From Streptomyces sp. CG1 (GTDB lineage Bacteria > Actinomycetota > Actinomycetes > Streptomycetales > Streptomycetaceae): DNA of 64,000 nt. How positions within the stretch are numbered: the stretch's first letter is position 1; each line of letters starts with the position of its first letter. The position numbers and the translations under genes are program-made. The stretch spans positions 3,286,001 through 3,350,000 of the forward strand of contig NZ_CP163518.1 of assembly GCF_041080625.1 (NCBI RefSeq), in the 5' to 3' direction. Below, piece by piece: positions 1 through 9,500 of the stretch. The notes under the pieces were generated by a model. It searched no databases. It saw only the letters and a program-made list of their open reading frames with translations, and was not told the origin of the DNA.

Positions 1-1269
1 AACCTCGACAAGCAGATCACCGAGGCCTACACCCGGCTCGCCTCCACCCGGGACGCGCAGTCCAAGGATCCGAGCTTCGTACAGAACGCGATCGTCGGCC
101 CTCTCAAGGACAAGCGGACCGCGACGATCGACCGGATCCGCATCGACATCCAGCGGGTCGGCGGGTCGTTCAACAACTCGCTGTCCCAGCTCGCCGCCTG
201 CACTACGCAGACCGCCAACCAGACCACCGCCGGGGGGCAGCAGCAGAACAACGGTGGTCAACAGCAGAACAACGGCGGACAGCAACAGAACAACGGCGGT
301 CAGCAGCAGGGTGGTCAGCAGCAGGGCAACAACGGCGGTCAGGGCGGTGACGGCCCGTCCGCCGCGGACTTCGTGGACATCACGAAGGTCGCCCCGAACG
401 TCCAGGGCAAGCCGCAGAACTCCGGCAACGCCTCGACGGGCGCGTTCATCACGCGCTGCGGCGTGAACGCGAACCAGAACCACAACAGCGACAACGTGAT
501 CGTCGCGCCCGGCGTGACCAACGGTGCCCACCACGTGCACGACTACGTCGGCAACCAGAAGGTCAACGCGTTCTCCAGCAACCAGACGTTCCTGCAGGGC
601 GGCACCAGCTGCCAGAACCGCAACGACCTGTCGGCGTACTACTGGCCGGTCATCCGCGAGCAGGACGGCACCCAGGAGAAGGACGCGAACGCGGACGGCG
701 GTGGCAAGGACCTCAACGTCGGCAAGATCCTGGTCGCGCAGCAGGCGCAGATCAAGTACGTCGGCAGCCCGGCCAGCAAGGTCGTCGCGATGCCGCAGTT
801 CCTGCGGATCATCACCGGTGACGCCAAGGCCTTCGTCAACGGCCCGGGCAACGCCAACGCGCACTGGAGCTGCACCGGCTTCGAGAACAAGGTGCAGCTG
901 ACGGACAAGTACCCGATCTGTCCGCAGGGCAGCAACGTGGTGCGCTCGTTCGCCTTCCAGAGCTGCTGGGACGGCGTGAACATCGACAGCGCCAACCACC
1001 GCACGCACGTGGCCTTCGCCGACCCCGCGAGCGGGGTCTGCCCGAACGGCTTCAAGGCGATTCCGCAGTTGACGATGCGCCTGGTGTACAACGTGCCGCA
1101 GCCCGTCGTCCAGGCGGACGGCACGGTGAAGAACGCCTACGCGGTGGACGGCTTCCCGGAGGAACTGCACAAGCCGATCACCGACCACGACGACTTCATC
1201 AGCGTCACGACCGGTGGTCTGGCCAACCGGATCGCCAACTGCATCAACAGCGGCCGCAAGTGCGCCTGA
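1..1269 (+). CDS. Secreted DUF1996 protein, 5' end cut by window edge
   Basis: The frame is open from base 1, so the true start lies outside the window and 422 residues are visible. The first ~75 residues are helical and charged. A Q/N/G-rich linker follows at about residues 80-118. From about residue 125 on is a DUF1996 domain, recognisable by HVHDYVGN, the [11 protein letters not shown] region, YYWPV and several conserved cysteines (SCWDG, CPNGF). DUF1996 proteins are usually secreted and their role is unknown; some actinobacterial and fungal members sit next to glycan-binding modules. A strong hairpin terminator follows the stop. Family is seen; function is not known. Confidence 0.85.
   Translation, partial: NLDKQITEAYTRLASTRDAQSKDPSFVQNAIVGPLKDKRTATIDRIRIDIQRVGGSFNNSLSQLAACTTQTANQTTAGGQQQNNGGQQQNNGGQQQNNGGQQQGGQQQGNNGGQGGDGPSAADFVDITKVAPNVQGKPQNSGNASTGAFITRCGVNANQNHNSDNVIVAPGVTNGAHHVHDYVGNQKVNAFSSNQTFLQGGTSCQNRNDLSAYYWPVIREQDGTQEKDANADGGGKDLNVGKILVAQQAQIKYVGSPASKVVAMPQFLRIITGDAKAFVNGPGNANAHWSCTGFENKVQLTDKYPICPQGSNVVRSFAFQSCWDGVNIDSANHRTHVAFADPASGVCPNGFKAIPQLTMRLVYNVPQPVVQADGTVKNAYAVDGFPEELHKPITDHDDFISVTTGGLANRIANCINSGRKCA
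238..354 (+). repeat. In-frame 21-bp repeats coding a QQQNNGG linker
   Basis: Three in-frame 21-base units at 238-258, 259-279 and 280-300 each encode QQQNNGG; degenerate copies ([13 protein letters not shown]) run to about 354. Synonymous differences between units (cag/caa, ggt/ggc/gga) show the repeat is kept at protein level. It links the N-terminal helical region to the DUF1996 domain. Confidence 0.85.
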
Positions 1270-1294
1270 CCGCCTGACACGGGCCACAGGACGA

Positions 1295-1330
1295 GGCCGG
1301 TGACGGACCCCCCTCCCGTCACCGGCCTTT
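1295..1330 (+). terminator. Rho-independent-type hairpin after the DUF1996 gene
   Basis: A perfect 12-bp stem, GGCCGGTGACGG (1295-1306) paired with its complement at 1316-1327, has a 9-base loop and a short T run. It begins 26 bases after the stop codon and may serve both this gene and the convergent lipoprotein gene. Confidence 0.8.
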
Positions 1331-1360
1331 CCCGTGTGTACGACCGTGTCCGCGCCGGCC

Positions 1361-1774
1361 TCAGCCGCCGTGCGCGGAATGGCCCATGCCGTGCGCGGAG
1401 TGGTTGGTGCCGATCTCCACGTCCCCGCCCAGCGTGCCGCGCAGCGCCTTGACGACGCCGTCGTCGCCGACCGCGACCCACTTGCGGCCGACGAGGTAGT
1501 AACCGCCGTAGTCCTTCGCGCCGTTGATCCACTCGCGCTGGCCGCGGTCGGTGGCGAAGGTGGCGAGGATGAACTTGCCGTCGCTGTTCGTGCAGATGGC
1601 CTGCCGGAGTTCATCGGCGTCGGTCTGCATGTTCGGCCTGCACTTCACCTCGGCGGCCAGGCTCTCCAGGCTGCCGGTCGCGGCGGGCGGGACCGCCTTG
1701 GTCTGTCCACCCGCACCGCAGCCCGCCAGCGCCAGTACGGCCGCGGCGGCCGGCAGCAGTCGTGTCACCCTCAT
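1361..1774 (-). CDS. Small lipoprotein with histidine-rich C-terminus
   Basis: 137 residues. A lipoprotein signal peptide ends in the lipobox LAGC, with the acylated cysteine at position 19, so the product should be anchored outside the membrane. The ATG is preceded by a clear GGAGGA site. The body holds two more cysteines (EVKCRPN and QAICTNS) and a compact alpha/beta pattern. The last 16 residues contain three histidines interleaved with Ser, Gly and Met (NHSAHGMGHSAHGG), which resembles simple metal-binding tails. I do not recognise a named family. It converges on the DUF1996 gene. Confidence 0.8.
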   Translation of the reverse strand: MRVTRLLPAAAAVLALAGCGAGGQTKAVPPAATGSLESLAAEVKCRPNMQTDADELRQAICTNSDGKFILATFATDRGQREWINGAKDYGGYYLVGRKWVAVGDDGVVKALRGTLGGDVEIGTNHSAHGMGHSAHGG

Positions 1775-1917
1775 CTGTTCCTCCGGTCCTGTGGGCCCAG
1801 CATGCCTCAGCTCCTTCGGATACGGCTCCCGGCCGCCGCCTGCTCAAAGGGCGTGGCCGAAAGGGCTGAATCACCCGTCCGGGGTGACCAACGTCCGGCT
1901 CGCTCGTTTTCCCGGAC

Positions 1918-3834
1918 GTGCAGTCACAGGATGTAGCCCAGCGTCACGCCCCCGCCTCCGCCGGACAGCCCGGACCGGTCGACCTCGAGCAGGCCGAGGC
2001 CGCGCTCGTCGAGCACTATCCACGGCTGGTCCGGATCGCCTACCTGGTGCTGCCACCCGGACTCGGCCGCAGCCGCCGGGTGCTGACCGCACACTCCCTC
2101 GCCCAGCGCTCCCTGCCCAGCGGCCGGGGGCAGCAGCCCGTGATCCCGGCGCAGGCCTCGGGCGAGGACGGCGACCCCGGGTACGCCTTCCTGCGCGAGC
2201 GCGTCCTGACCACGGCCCTGGAGGCGGCCCGGCCCCGCAAGGGCCTGCCCCGGCTCTCCCAGCTGCCGCCGCTGCTGCCCCAGGTGTGGGGCCTCAAGCT
2301 GTTCCCACGCTCGGGCGGCGCCGACGAACTCGCCCTGGACCAGCGCCTGTCCGCCCTGTCCGGCCCGGCCCGTGCCGCCTATGTGCTGCGCGGCCTGGAG
2401 CAGCTGTCCGACACCGAGATCCGGGAGCTGCTGACGGCCGCCGGGGTCGACGACCCGGGCGGCGCGCTGGCGCAGGCGAACGGCGTGCCCACTCAGCCCG
2501 CACTGCTCGCCTCCGCCGAGTTCGACCCCTGTCTGCTGCAGGCCCGGCCCACCGATCTGATGCGCCGCCGCCAGCACTCCAAGGCCGCGCTCGCCGCCGC
2601 CGCGGCGCTCGCGGTGTGCGGGGCGCTGATCGCCCTGCCCGGCGACGGCTGGGGCCCCGACGGCGCCGCCGCGCCCGTCTACGCCGGGAACCCGGCCGCC
2701 GAGGCCGCTCTCGACCCCGCCCGGCTGATCCGGGAGACCCCCACCGCGTGGGAGTCCGCCGCCCGCACCGACTTCTCGGCATGGCCCGCGCGCGGCCCGC
2801 TCACCGGCGACTCCGACCTGCTGCGCCGCGCCCTCGCCGTATGGGCCCGCCCCGGCGCGACGGTCCATGTCTCGGCGACGGTCGGCACCGAGGCCGGCGG
2901 CCCGGCCGGCCCGCCCCAGCTGCTGTACGCGGGCCAGGTGGACAACGCCCGCGTGGTGGTGTTCTACGACGGACTGCGCATCGCCCGGTACGCCGAGCCG
3001 GTCGACGGCACCCAGGGCGCGGCCCTCGACTTCGCCCGTGCCGACGGCGCGACCGGCGCCGAGGCGAGCGCGCTGGTGCTCGGCCGCTCCGACGGCAACG
3101 TGCAGTATCTGACCGCGCCCTGGGTGCAGAAGGCGGCTTCGCGGAACCTGATGAAGCCGGACTCGGCCGCGACCCCGCTGAAGGTCACCGACGGCGTCAC
3201 CGCACCGCTGGCCAGCCCCGCGCTGCGCCCCGGCAACTGCACCTCCTGGACGGTGCTCCAGCTGACCGACGCCTCCGGCACGGCACTCACCACCGACCTG
3301 GGCGAGCTGGTGCCCGCTCACCTCACCACCGGCAGGCCCGGCTCGCCCGGCGAGGTGTCCGACGCCGCCGGGCGGGCGGCCTGGGCGCCGTTCGCCTGCT
3401 CGCTGGCGGCGGAGCGCTCCGTCGGGGTGCGCAGCGTCAACGCCTGGTCGTACGCCGACCAGCCGCTGCCCGACGGCAGCGGGGCGGCCTCATGGGTGTG
3501 CACCAGGGCGGAGACCTGGCGCGGCGACGGTACGGGCGCCCTGGCCCAGTTCCACACTCCGGGCGGACGGGCGGCGGTGGTCGCCAAGGGCACGGATGCG
3601 CTGTCCTGCGGTCCGCGTGATCCCCATGTGCTCGCCGGGGTGCTGTGGAAGTCCGCGGCCGGGCACTGGTATCTGCTGGCGGCGGGCGACAAGGACACGG
3701 CGTCGATCCGGGCGGGCGGCGGGGTCACCGCCACCGCACAGGGCCAGTTCCTGGTGGCCCGGGCCAAGCAGGGAGCCCGGGCCGCGCTGAAGGGCACACT
3801 GGAGAACGGCCAGGCGATCAACGGGCTGCGGTGA
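1918..3834 (+). CDS. Membrane-anchored protein with sigma-factor-like N-terminal region
   Basis: 638 residues from a GTG start with no convincing ribosome binding site, so the start is the least certain part. Residues ~25-105 (VEHYPRLVRIAYLVLP) recall region 2 of ECF sigma factors, and ~140-187 (LSGPARAAYVLRGLEQLSDTEI) recall region 4, but the DNA-contacting helices look degenerate. One membrane segment lies at ~222-240. The ~395 residues beyond it should be outside the cell and have no motif I know. It may be a sigma-like cytoplasmic domain fused to an extracytoplasmic sensor, or a decayed sigma factor. A long conserved hypothetical protein in streptomycetes. Confidence 0.75.
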   Translation: MQSQDVAQRHAPASAGQPGPVDLEQAEAALVEHYPRLVRIAYLVLPPGLGRSRRVLTAHSLAQRSLPSGRGQQPVIPAQASGEDGDPGYAFLRERVLTTALEAARPRKGLPRLSQLPPLLPQVWGLKLFPRSGGADELALDQRLSALSGPARAAYVLRGLEQLSDTEIRELLTAAGVDDPGGALAQANGVPTQPALLASAEFDPCLLQARPTDLMRRRQHSKAALAAAAALAVCGALIALPGDGWGPDGAAAPVYAGNPAAEAALDPARLIRETPTAWESAARTDFSAWPARGPLTGDSDLLRRALAVWARPGATVHVSATVGTEAGGPAGPPQLLYAGQVDNARVVVFYDGLRIARYAEPVDGTQGAALDFARADGATGAEASALVLGRSDGNVQYLTAPWVQKAASRNLMKPDSAATPLKVTDGVTAPLASPALRPGNCTSWTVLQLTDASGTALTTDLGELVPAHLTTGRPGSPGEVSDAAGRAAWAPFACSLAAERSVGVRSVNAWSYADQPLPDGSGAASWVCTRAETWRGDGTGALAQFHTPGGRAAVVAKGTDALSCGPRDPHVLAGVLWKSAAGHWYLLAAGDKDTASIRAGGGVTATAQGQFLVARAKQGARAALKGTLENGQAINGLR

Positions 3835-3917
3835 GCAGGAAGCCGTTGCTGACATCCGCGTAAACAAGCCCTGCCGCAGGGGTTCTCAGCGGACCTACCC
3901 GCCAGTACATTGACGCC

Positions 3918-4796
3918 ATGTCTAACACGCAGGCCCGGGTGCCGCTCAAGGCACGCAAGGTGTCCTTCTCCTGGGACGGCACGCCGCTGCACTGGGTGCC
4001 GGGGGATCCGTTCACCACGCACACCATCAACGTGCTGCACCTGCTGCTGCCCGCCGGTGAGCGGTGGTTCGTGCACGTGTACAAGCAGGTGCTGCCGTAC
4101 ATACGCGACGAGCGGCTCCGCGAGGACGTCATCGGGTTCATCGGCCAGGAGGCGATGCACTCCCAGGCCCATGACGAGGTGCTGCCGCACCTGCGCGAGC
4201 AGGGCCTCGACCCGACGCCGTACACCGCGCAGGTCGACTGGTTCTTCGAGAAGCTGCTCGGCGACCGGACGCTGCCGCCGGGCCGGCCGCGCCGATGGTG
4301 GCTGATGGAGCGGGTCGCGCTCATCGCGGCCATCGAGCACTACACCGCGTTCCTCGGCAACTGGGTGCTCAACGCCGGGGAACTCGACCGGCGGGGCGCC
4401 GACCCGACCATGCTGGACCTGCTGCGCTGGCACGGCGCGGAGGAGGTCGAGCACCGCTCCGTCGCCTTCGAGCTGTTCATGCACGTCGACGGCAGCTACA
4501 GCCGCCGGGTACGGACCTGGGCGACGGCCTTCTCGGCGCTGGTGTTCCTGTGGCAGCGCGGGGCGCGCTTCTTCATGGAGAACGACCCGACCCTCATCGA
4601 CGGCAAGGCGAGTTTCAAGGACTTGTACGTCCGTGGCCGGCAGGGCCTGCTCCCCTCGACCGGAGACATGATCAGGTCCATCCCCCGCTACCTGAGCCGC
4701 GACTACCACCCCTCCCAGGAGGGCGACACCGAGCAGGCCGTCGCCTACCTGGCCTCCTCCCCCGCGGCCACGGCGGCGGAGAAGAGGACCGCCTGA
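3918..4796 (+). CDS. PF10118-type protein with complete di-iron ligand pattern (labelled metal-dependent hydrolase)
   Basis: 292 residues; ATG start. The sequence matches the family usually named predicted metal-dependent hydrolase (PF10118). Four helices carry E48, then E78-x-x-H81 (EAMH), E140 (AAIEHYT) and E176-x-x-H179 (EVEH). This is the E / ExxH / E / ExxH order of carboxylate-bridged di-iron enzymes such as desaturases and bacterial monooxygenases. The stop overlaps the start of the next gene, a flavin/[2Fe-2S] reductase, by one base, so the two are translationally coupled. I infer an oxygen-activating di-iron oxygenase fed by that reductase; the substrate is unknown. The hydrolase name has no support in the sequence. 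Confidence 0.85.
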   Translation: MSNTQARVPLKARKVSFSWDGTPLHWVPGDPFTTHTINVLHLLLPAGERWFVHVYKQVLPYIRDERLREDVIGFIGQEAMHSQAHDEVLPHLREQGLDPTPYTAQVDWFFEKLLGDRTLPPGRPRRWWLMERVALIAAIEHYTAFLGNWVLNAGELDRRGADPTMLDLLRWHGAEEVEHRSVAFELFMHVDGSYSRRVRTWATAFSALVFLWQRGARFFMENDPTLIDGKASFKDLYVRGRQGLLPSTGDMIRSIPRYLSRDYHPSQEGDTEQAVAYLASSPAATAAEKRTA

Positions 4797-5818
4797 TGCC
4801 GAAGCTGCGTACCGTCGCGCTCCTCGCGGGCGCCGCCCTGCTGACCCGGCAGGCCCTGCGCCGCCGCATCCAGGTCTCGCCGCTGTGGCCGATGCCCGCG
4901 CTGGAGGAGCCCATTTCGGGGCGGCCGCGCTCGCGGGCGCTGCGGCTGCTGGTGACCTCGCGCGAGACCGTGGCCGACGGGGTCGTTCAACTCCGCCTCG
5001 AAGGGCCGGACCTGCCCCGGTGGGAGCCCGGCGCGCATCTCGACCTCGTCCTGCCGTCGGGGCTCGTCCGGCAGTACTCGCTGTGCGGTGACCCCGAGGA
5101 CACCTCCTCCTACACGGTCGCCACCAGGCTGGTGGCGGACGGCCGGGGCGGCTCGCGCGAGGTGCACGAGCAGGTGACCGAGGGCATGGAATTGGAGGTG
5201 CGGGGGCCGCGAAACCGTTTTCCGCTGATCGAGGCGGAGTCGTACGTCTTCGTCGCCGGCGGGATCGGGATCACCCCGCTGCTGCCGATGCTGCGGGCGC
5301 TGCCGGAGAACACCGGGTGGCGGCTGCTGTACGCGGGGCGCGAGAGGGCCTCGATGCCGTTCCTGGAGGAGGTCGAGAAGCTGGGCCGCGACCGGGTGAC
5401 CGTCGTGGAGGGACGGCCGGACCTCGACACGCTCGAGGTGAGCGAGGGGGCTGCCGTCTACTGCTGCGGTCCCGAAGGGCTCATGGAAGCCGTCGCGGCG
5501 CGCTTCCCCGACGTCCGTCTCGAACGGTTCGCGCCCCGTACGTCGTCCGACGGCAACACGGAGTTCGAGGTCGAACTCCGCCGCAGCGGGCGGACGTTGA
5601 CCGTACCGGGGGACTCCACCGTGCTGGCCGCCGTACGCCGGGAGCTGCCGGGCACCGCCTACTCCTGTGAGCAGGGGTTCTGCGGGACCTGCCAACAGCG
5701 GGTGCTGGAAGGGGAGATCGACCACCGGGACGAGCTGCTGACGGACGAGGAGCGCGCCGACTCGATGCTGATCTGTGTGTCGCGGGCCCGGAGCGATCGT
5801 TTGGTGCTCGACATGTGA
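4796..5818 (+). CDS. Flavin and [2Fe-2S] oxidoreductase (phthalate dioxygenase reductase type)
   Basis: 340 residues. An N-terminal hydrophobic stretch (~4-18) may anchor it to the membrane. The flavin-binding motif RQYSL is at 92-96, the NAD(P)H-binding segment GGIGITPLLPM at 155-165 and the CCGP motif at 223-226. A plant-type [2Fe-2S] ferredoxin domain at the C-terminus has cysteines 291, 296, 299 and 327 (CEQGFCGTC). The order flavin, NAD, ferredoxin is that of PDR/VanB reductases, which pass electrons from NAD(P)H to an oxygenase. The ATG overlaps the previous stop (TGATG), which makes the di-iron protein upstream its likely partner. Confidence 0.9.
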   Translation: MPKLRTVALLAGAALLTRQALRRRIQVSPLWPMPALEEPISGRPRSRALRLLVTSRETVADGVVQLRLEGPDLPRWEPGAHLDLVLPSGLVRQYSLCGDPEDTSSYTVATRLVADGRGGSREVHEQVTEGMELEVRGPRNRFPLIEAESYVFVAGGIGITPLLPMLRALPENTGWRLLYAGRERASMPFLEEVEKLGRDRVTVVEGRPDLDTLEVSEGAAVYCCGPEGLMEAVAARFPDVRLERFAPRTSSDGNTEFEVELRRSGRTLTVPGDSTVLAAVRRELPGTAYSCEQGFCGTCQQRVLEGEIDHRDELLTDEERADSMLICVSRARSDRLVLDM

Positions 5819-5854
5819 TCATCTGCGGCCGGATCCGATCGGTATGGTGTTCGC

Positions 5855-6544
5855 ATGAATACCGGGGTTCGCCGCAGGATGGGCGTCGAGGAGCGGCGGC
5901 AGCAGCTGATCGGCGTCGCTCTCGACCTGTTCAGCCAACGCTCGCCCGACGAGGTCTCCATCGACGAGATAGCGACGGCGGCGGGCATCTCACGCCCGCT
6001 GGTGTACCACTACTTCCCCGGCAAACTCAGCCTGTACGAAGCGGCGTTGAGGCGCGCCGCGCAGAATCTCGCGGACCGCTTCGCCGAGCCGCACGAGGGC
6101 CCGCTCGGCGCCCGGCTGCTGCGCGTGATGCGCCGCTACTTCGACTTCGTGGAGGAACACGGACCCGGCTTCTCGGCGTTGATGCGCGGCGGACCGGCCG
6201 TGGGCTCTTCGGCCACCAACGCGCTCATCGACTCCGTGCGCCAGGCCGCGTACGAACAGATGCTGACGCACCTCGGCATCACCGACGCTCCCCCGCGCCT
6301 GGAACTGGTCGTCCGCTCCTGGATCTCCCTCGCCGAGTCCACGGCGCTGATCTGGCTGGACGGCCGGCGTATCCCGCGCAGGGAGCTGGAGATCCAGCTG
6401 GTGCACGACTTCGCCGCGCTGGCCGCGGTCAGCGCCGCCTACGACGAGGACATGGCGACCCTGCTGAAGAAGATGGTCAAGGACGAGCCGGCCGACGGCC
6501 ACTTGGCGGACCTCATCGGCCGGCTCATCTCCCTCGGTCTCTGA
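5855..6544 (+). CDS. TetR-family transcriptional regulator
   Basis: 229 residues. The TetR helix-turn-helix spans about residues 35-54 (VSIDEIATAAGISRPLVYHYF), followed by the typical GKLSLYEAAL helix. The rest is an all-helical ligand-binding domain. It begins 36 bases after the reductase gene on the same strand. A TATGGT hexamer just upstream could be a private -10 box. It probably controls the di-iron/reductase pair; the effector is unknown. The stop lies only 8 bases from the stop of the convergent amylopullulanase gene. Confidence 0.88.
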   Translation: MNTGVRRRMGVEERRQQLIGVALDLFSQRSPDEVSIDEIATAAGISRPLVYHYFPGKLSLYEAALRRAAQNLADRFAEPHEGPLGARLLRVMRRYFDFVEEHGPGFSALMRGGPAVGSSATNALIDSVRQAAYEQMLTHLGITDAPPRLELVVRSWISLAESTALIWLDGRRIPRRELEIQLVHDFAALAAVSAAYDEDMATLLKKMVKDEPADGHLADLIGRLISLGL

Positions 6545-6551
6545 AAGACGC

Positions 6552-9500
6552 TTACCGGCCGGACTTCTCGAACACCGCCACGGTCCGTGCCGGAACGGTG
6601 AACGTGCCCGTGCCGGAGGCATACGCGGAGGTCTTCACCACCGGATCGGCTCCGGAGGCCTGCACCGGATGCAGCCGGTACGGGGTACCGGCCAGGCCGC
6701 CGATCTTCTGCTCCTGCCGCTCCGGTGTCGCGTTGAAGACGACGACCAGGTCACCGAGCCGCATGGTGATCACACCAGGCGTCTCGTCCTTCCCCGACAG
6801 CGGGAAGGACAGCGCGTCCTGCACCTGCGCAGCCGTACCCAGTGAGAACGCCTTCTCGGTCGTACGGATCCTCAGCAGATCCTGGTAGGCGGCCGAGGCG
6901 CCGGTGATCTGATCGCAGCCCACCTTGACCGTGCTCAGCAGCGGCTTGGCGTACACCCACTTGGACTGGTTGTCGGCCGCCATCGGCAGCCCGCGTCCGA
7001 AGCCGTTGCCGTCGGCGCAGTTCCAGTGGATGGCGTTGAACCAGTCGCCGCTGTCGAAGGAGTTGCGGTCCAGCGACTTCGAGCGCAGCAGGTCGGTGCC
7101 CGCCTGGGACAGGGCCGGACCCTGGGACAGCCCGGCCGTGGCCATCGCCAGGACCTGCATCCGGGCCCGGTCGGCCGCGCCGGTCCTGGCAGGGAGCTTG
7201 TAGGTCAGTGCGTCGAACAGCGACTCGTTGTCGTGCGCGTCCACATAGGCGAGGGCGTCGCCGGGTGCGTCCGCGTAGCCGGCGGGCGAGCCGTTGTAGT
7301 CGATCTCGGCGCCCTTGACCTCCTTGCCGTCGGTGTCGGTGAAGGCGAATGACTTCAGGTTGCCGCTCAGACCGACCTTGATCAGGTCCTGGTAGTGCAG
7401 CAGCCGGGCCTTCTGCTCGGCCGAAGTGCCGTTGGCCGTAGACGAGTTGGGGTCGGTGTAGAGACCGGAGGCGAAACCCTGGACGCCGGGGTCGGAGTCG
7501 AAGGGGCTGCCGCCGCGCACCGCGTCCCGGGCCCGGTCGGAGAAGGTGGCGATGCCGGTGCCGGCCATGTTCGCCTGCGTGGCCTGCACGAACCGGGCGT
7601 CGTTCGCGACCTCGCCGAAGTTCCAGCCCTCGCCGTACAGGATGATCTTCTTGCCGTCGACGCCGTCCTTGGCGACGGTCAGCGCGTCGAGCGCCTTCCT
7701 GACCGCGAGGATGTTGGCCTTCGGGTGGTGGCCCATGAGGTCGAAGCGGAACCCGTCGACCTTGTACTCCTTCGCCCAGGTGACGATCGAGTCCACGACC
7801 AGCTTGCCCATCATGGCGTTCTCGGGCGCGGTGTTCGCACAGCAGGTGCTGTTGGCCACGGAGCCGTCGGCGAGGAGCCGCTGATAGTAGCCGGGCACGA
7901 CCTTGTCGAGCACGGAGGTGTCCGCCTGGCCGCTCGCGGCGTTGTGGTTGTAGACGACGTCCATGACGACCCGCAGGCCGTCCTGGTTCAGGGACTGGAC
8001 CATCCTGCGGAACTGGACCGTACGGGCGGTGCCGTCCGGGTCGGTGGCGTACGAGCCCTCGGGGACCGTGTAGTGGTACGGGTCATAGCCCCAGTTGTAG
8101 GCGTCCTTCGCGGCGGTCTTCGCCACACACGCCTGCTGCTGGTCTGAGTCGGCCGGGTAGGAGGCCAGATCGCAGCCGGGCTTGGCCTGGTCGGCCTTCT
8201 TCTCGGGGACGGTGGCGAAGTCGAAGGCCGGCAGCAGATGCACATACGACGTGCCGGCCTTGGCCAGCGCGCGCAGATGCCGGGACCCGTCGCTGTTCTT
8301 GTCGGTGAAGGCCAGGTAGGTGCCCTGGTGGTCAGCCGGGACGGTCTGGTCGGCGACCGAGAAGTCCCGGATGTGCAGCTCCTGGATCTGCGCGTCCTTC
8401 ATCGGTACGGCCCGGGGCTTGCGCAGGCTCGGCCAGCCGCTCGGGGCAAGGGACTTGTCGTCCAGGTCGGCGACGAGGCTGCGCTCGGAGTCGGCGGTGA
8501 GGGCGACCGAGTAGGGGTCGGTGGCCTTGTTGACGACCAGCTTGCGGACGCTGGGCGCCCAGACCTTGACGACGTACCGGTAGGGCTTGCCCTTCCAGGA
8601 CGCCGGGCCGGTGACGGACCAGACGCCGGTGGTGTCGTCGCGGTGCATGGCCTCGACCGAGCCGTCCAGCTCCAGTGAGACGCTCTGTGCCGTGGGCGCC
8701 CACACGGAGAGGGTCGGCTTTCCGTCGTGGAAGACCGGCCCGAGCGCCGCCTTCGTGGCACCGGGGTAGAGGTCGTCCAGCACCCCCGCGATCTGCACTC
8801 CCGTCGCGGCCAGCACGGCCCCGTTCGCGGCCCGCTGCGAGGCGACCAGCTGACCCTTCAGCGCGTCGCGCACCCGGTCCCGGTCACGCGGGTCCACCGA
8901 CCAGGCGGTGTAGTCCTTGAGATACGGGAACTTCGCCTTCTGGGCGCCGGTGAGGGTGGTTTTCTCCAGCCGGATCCAGCGCTCGTCGTCGCTGGTCAGC
9001 GTCCCGTCCTTGACGGCGATCGAGCCGTCGTGGGAGGAGAGCAGCTGGGTGGAGGCGGCGCCGTCCACGCCGTTCCAGGCGACGGTGTTCCGGTCGATCC
9101 AGACCGCCTTGGAGGTGCTCAGGTCGAGGGCGGCCGCGCTGCCCGCCGGCTGGGGCAGCAGATGCTTCTCCTGCCCGTTCAACAGCCACACCTCGTAGCC
9201 GCCGGCCTTGAGGTCCAGGGACTGGTCGGCGGGCAGGTCCTTGTCGTCGCCCTTGTGGATGATGTAGCTGAGGCTGGTGGCACCCGCGGTGAGCGGCACC
9301 TCGAAGACCGCGCCATAGGCATCAGTCTTCACCGGCTGCAGCGGCTTCGACCAGTCGGTGGGGTTCGCGGCGCCCGTCCAGACGTGCAGGCCCCAGCCGT
9401 CGTAGTTCCCGTCGGCGCGGTGGTAGTGGATGACCGCCTTGGTCGTGTCCTGCGCGGGATAGGCGGGCTTCTGCGTCAGTACGTCCGGCTTCCCCTGCTC

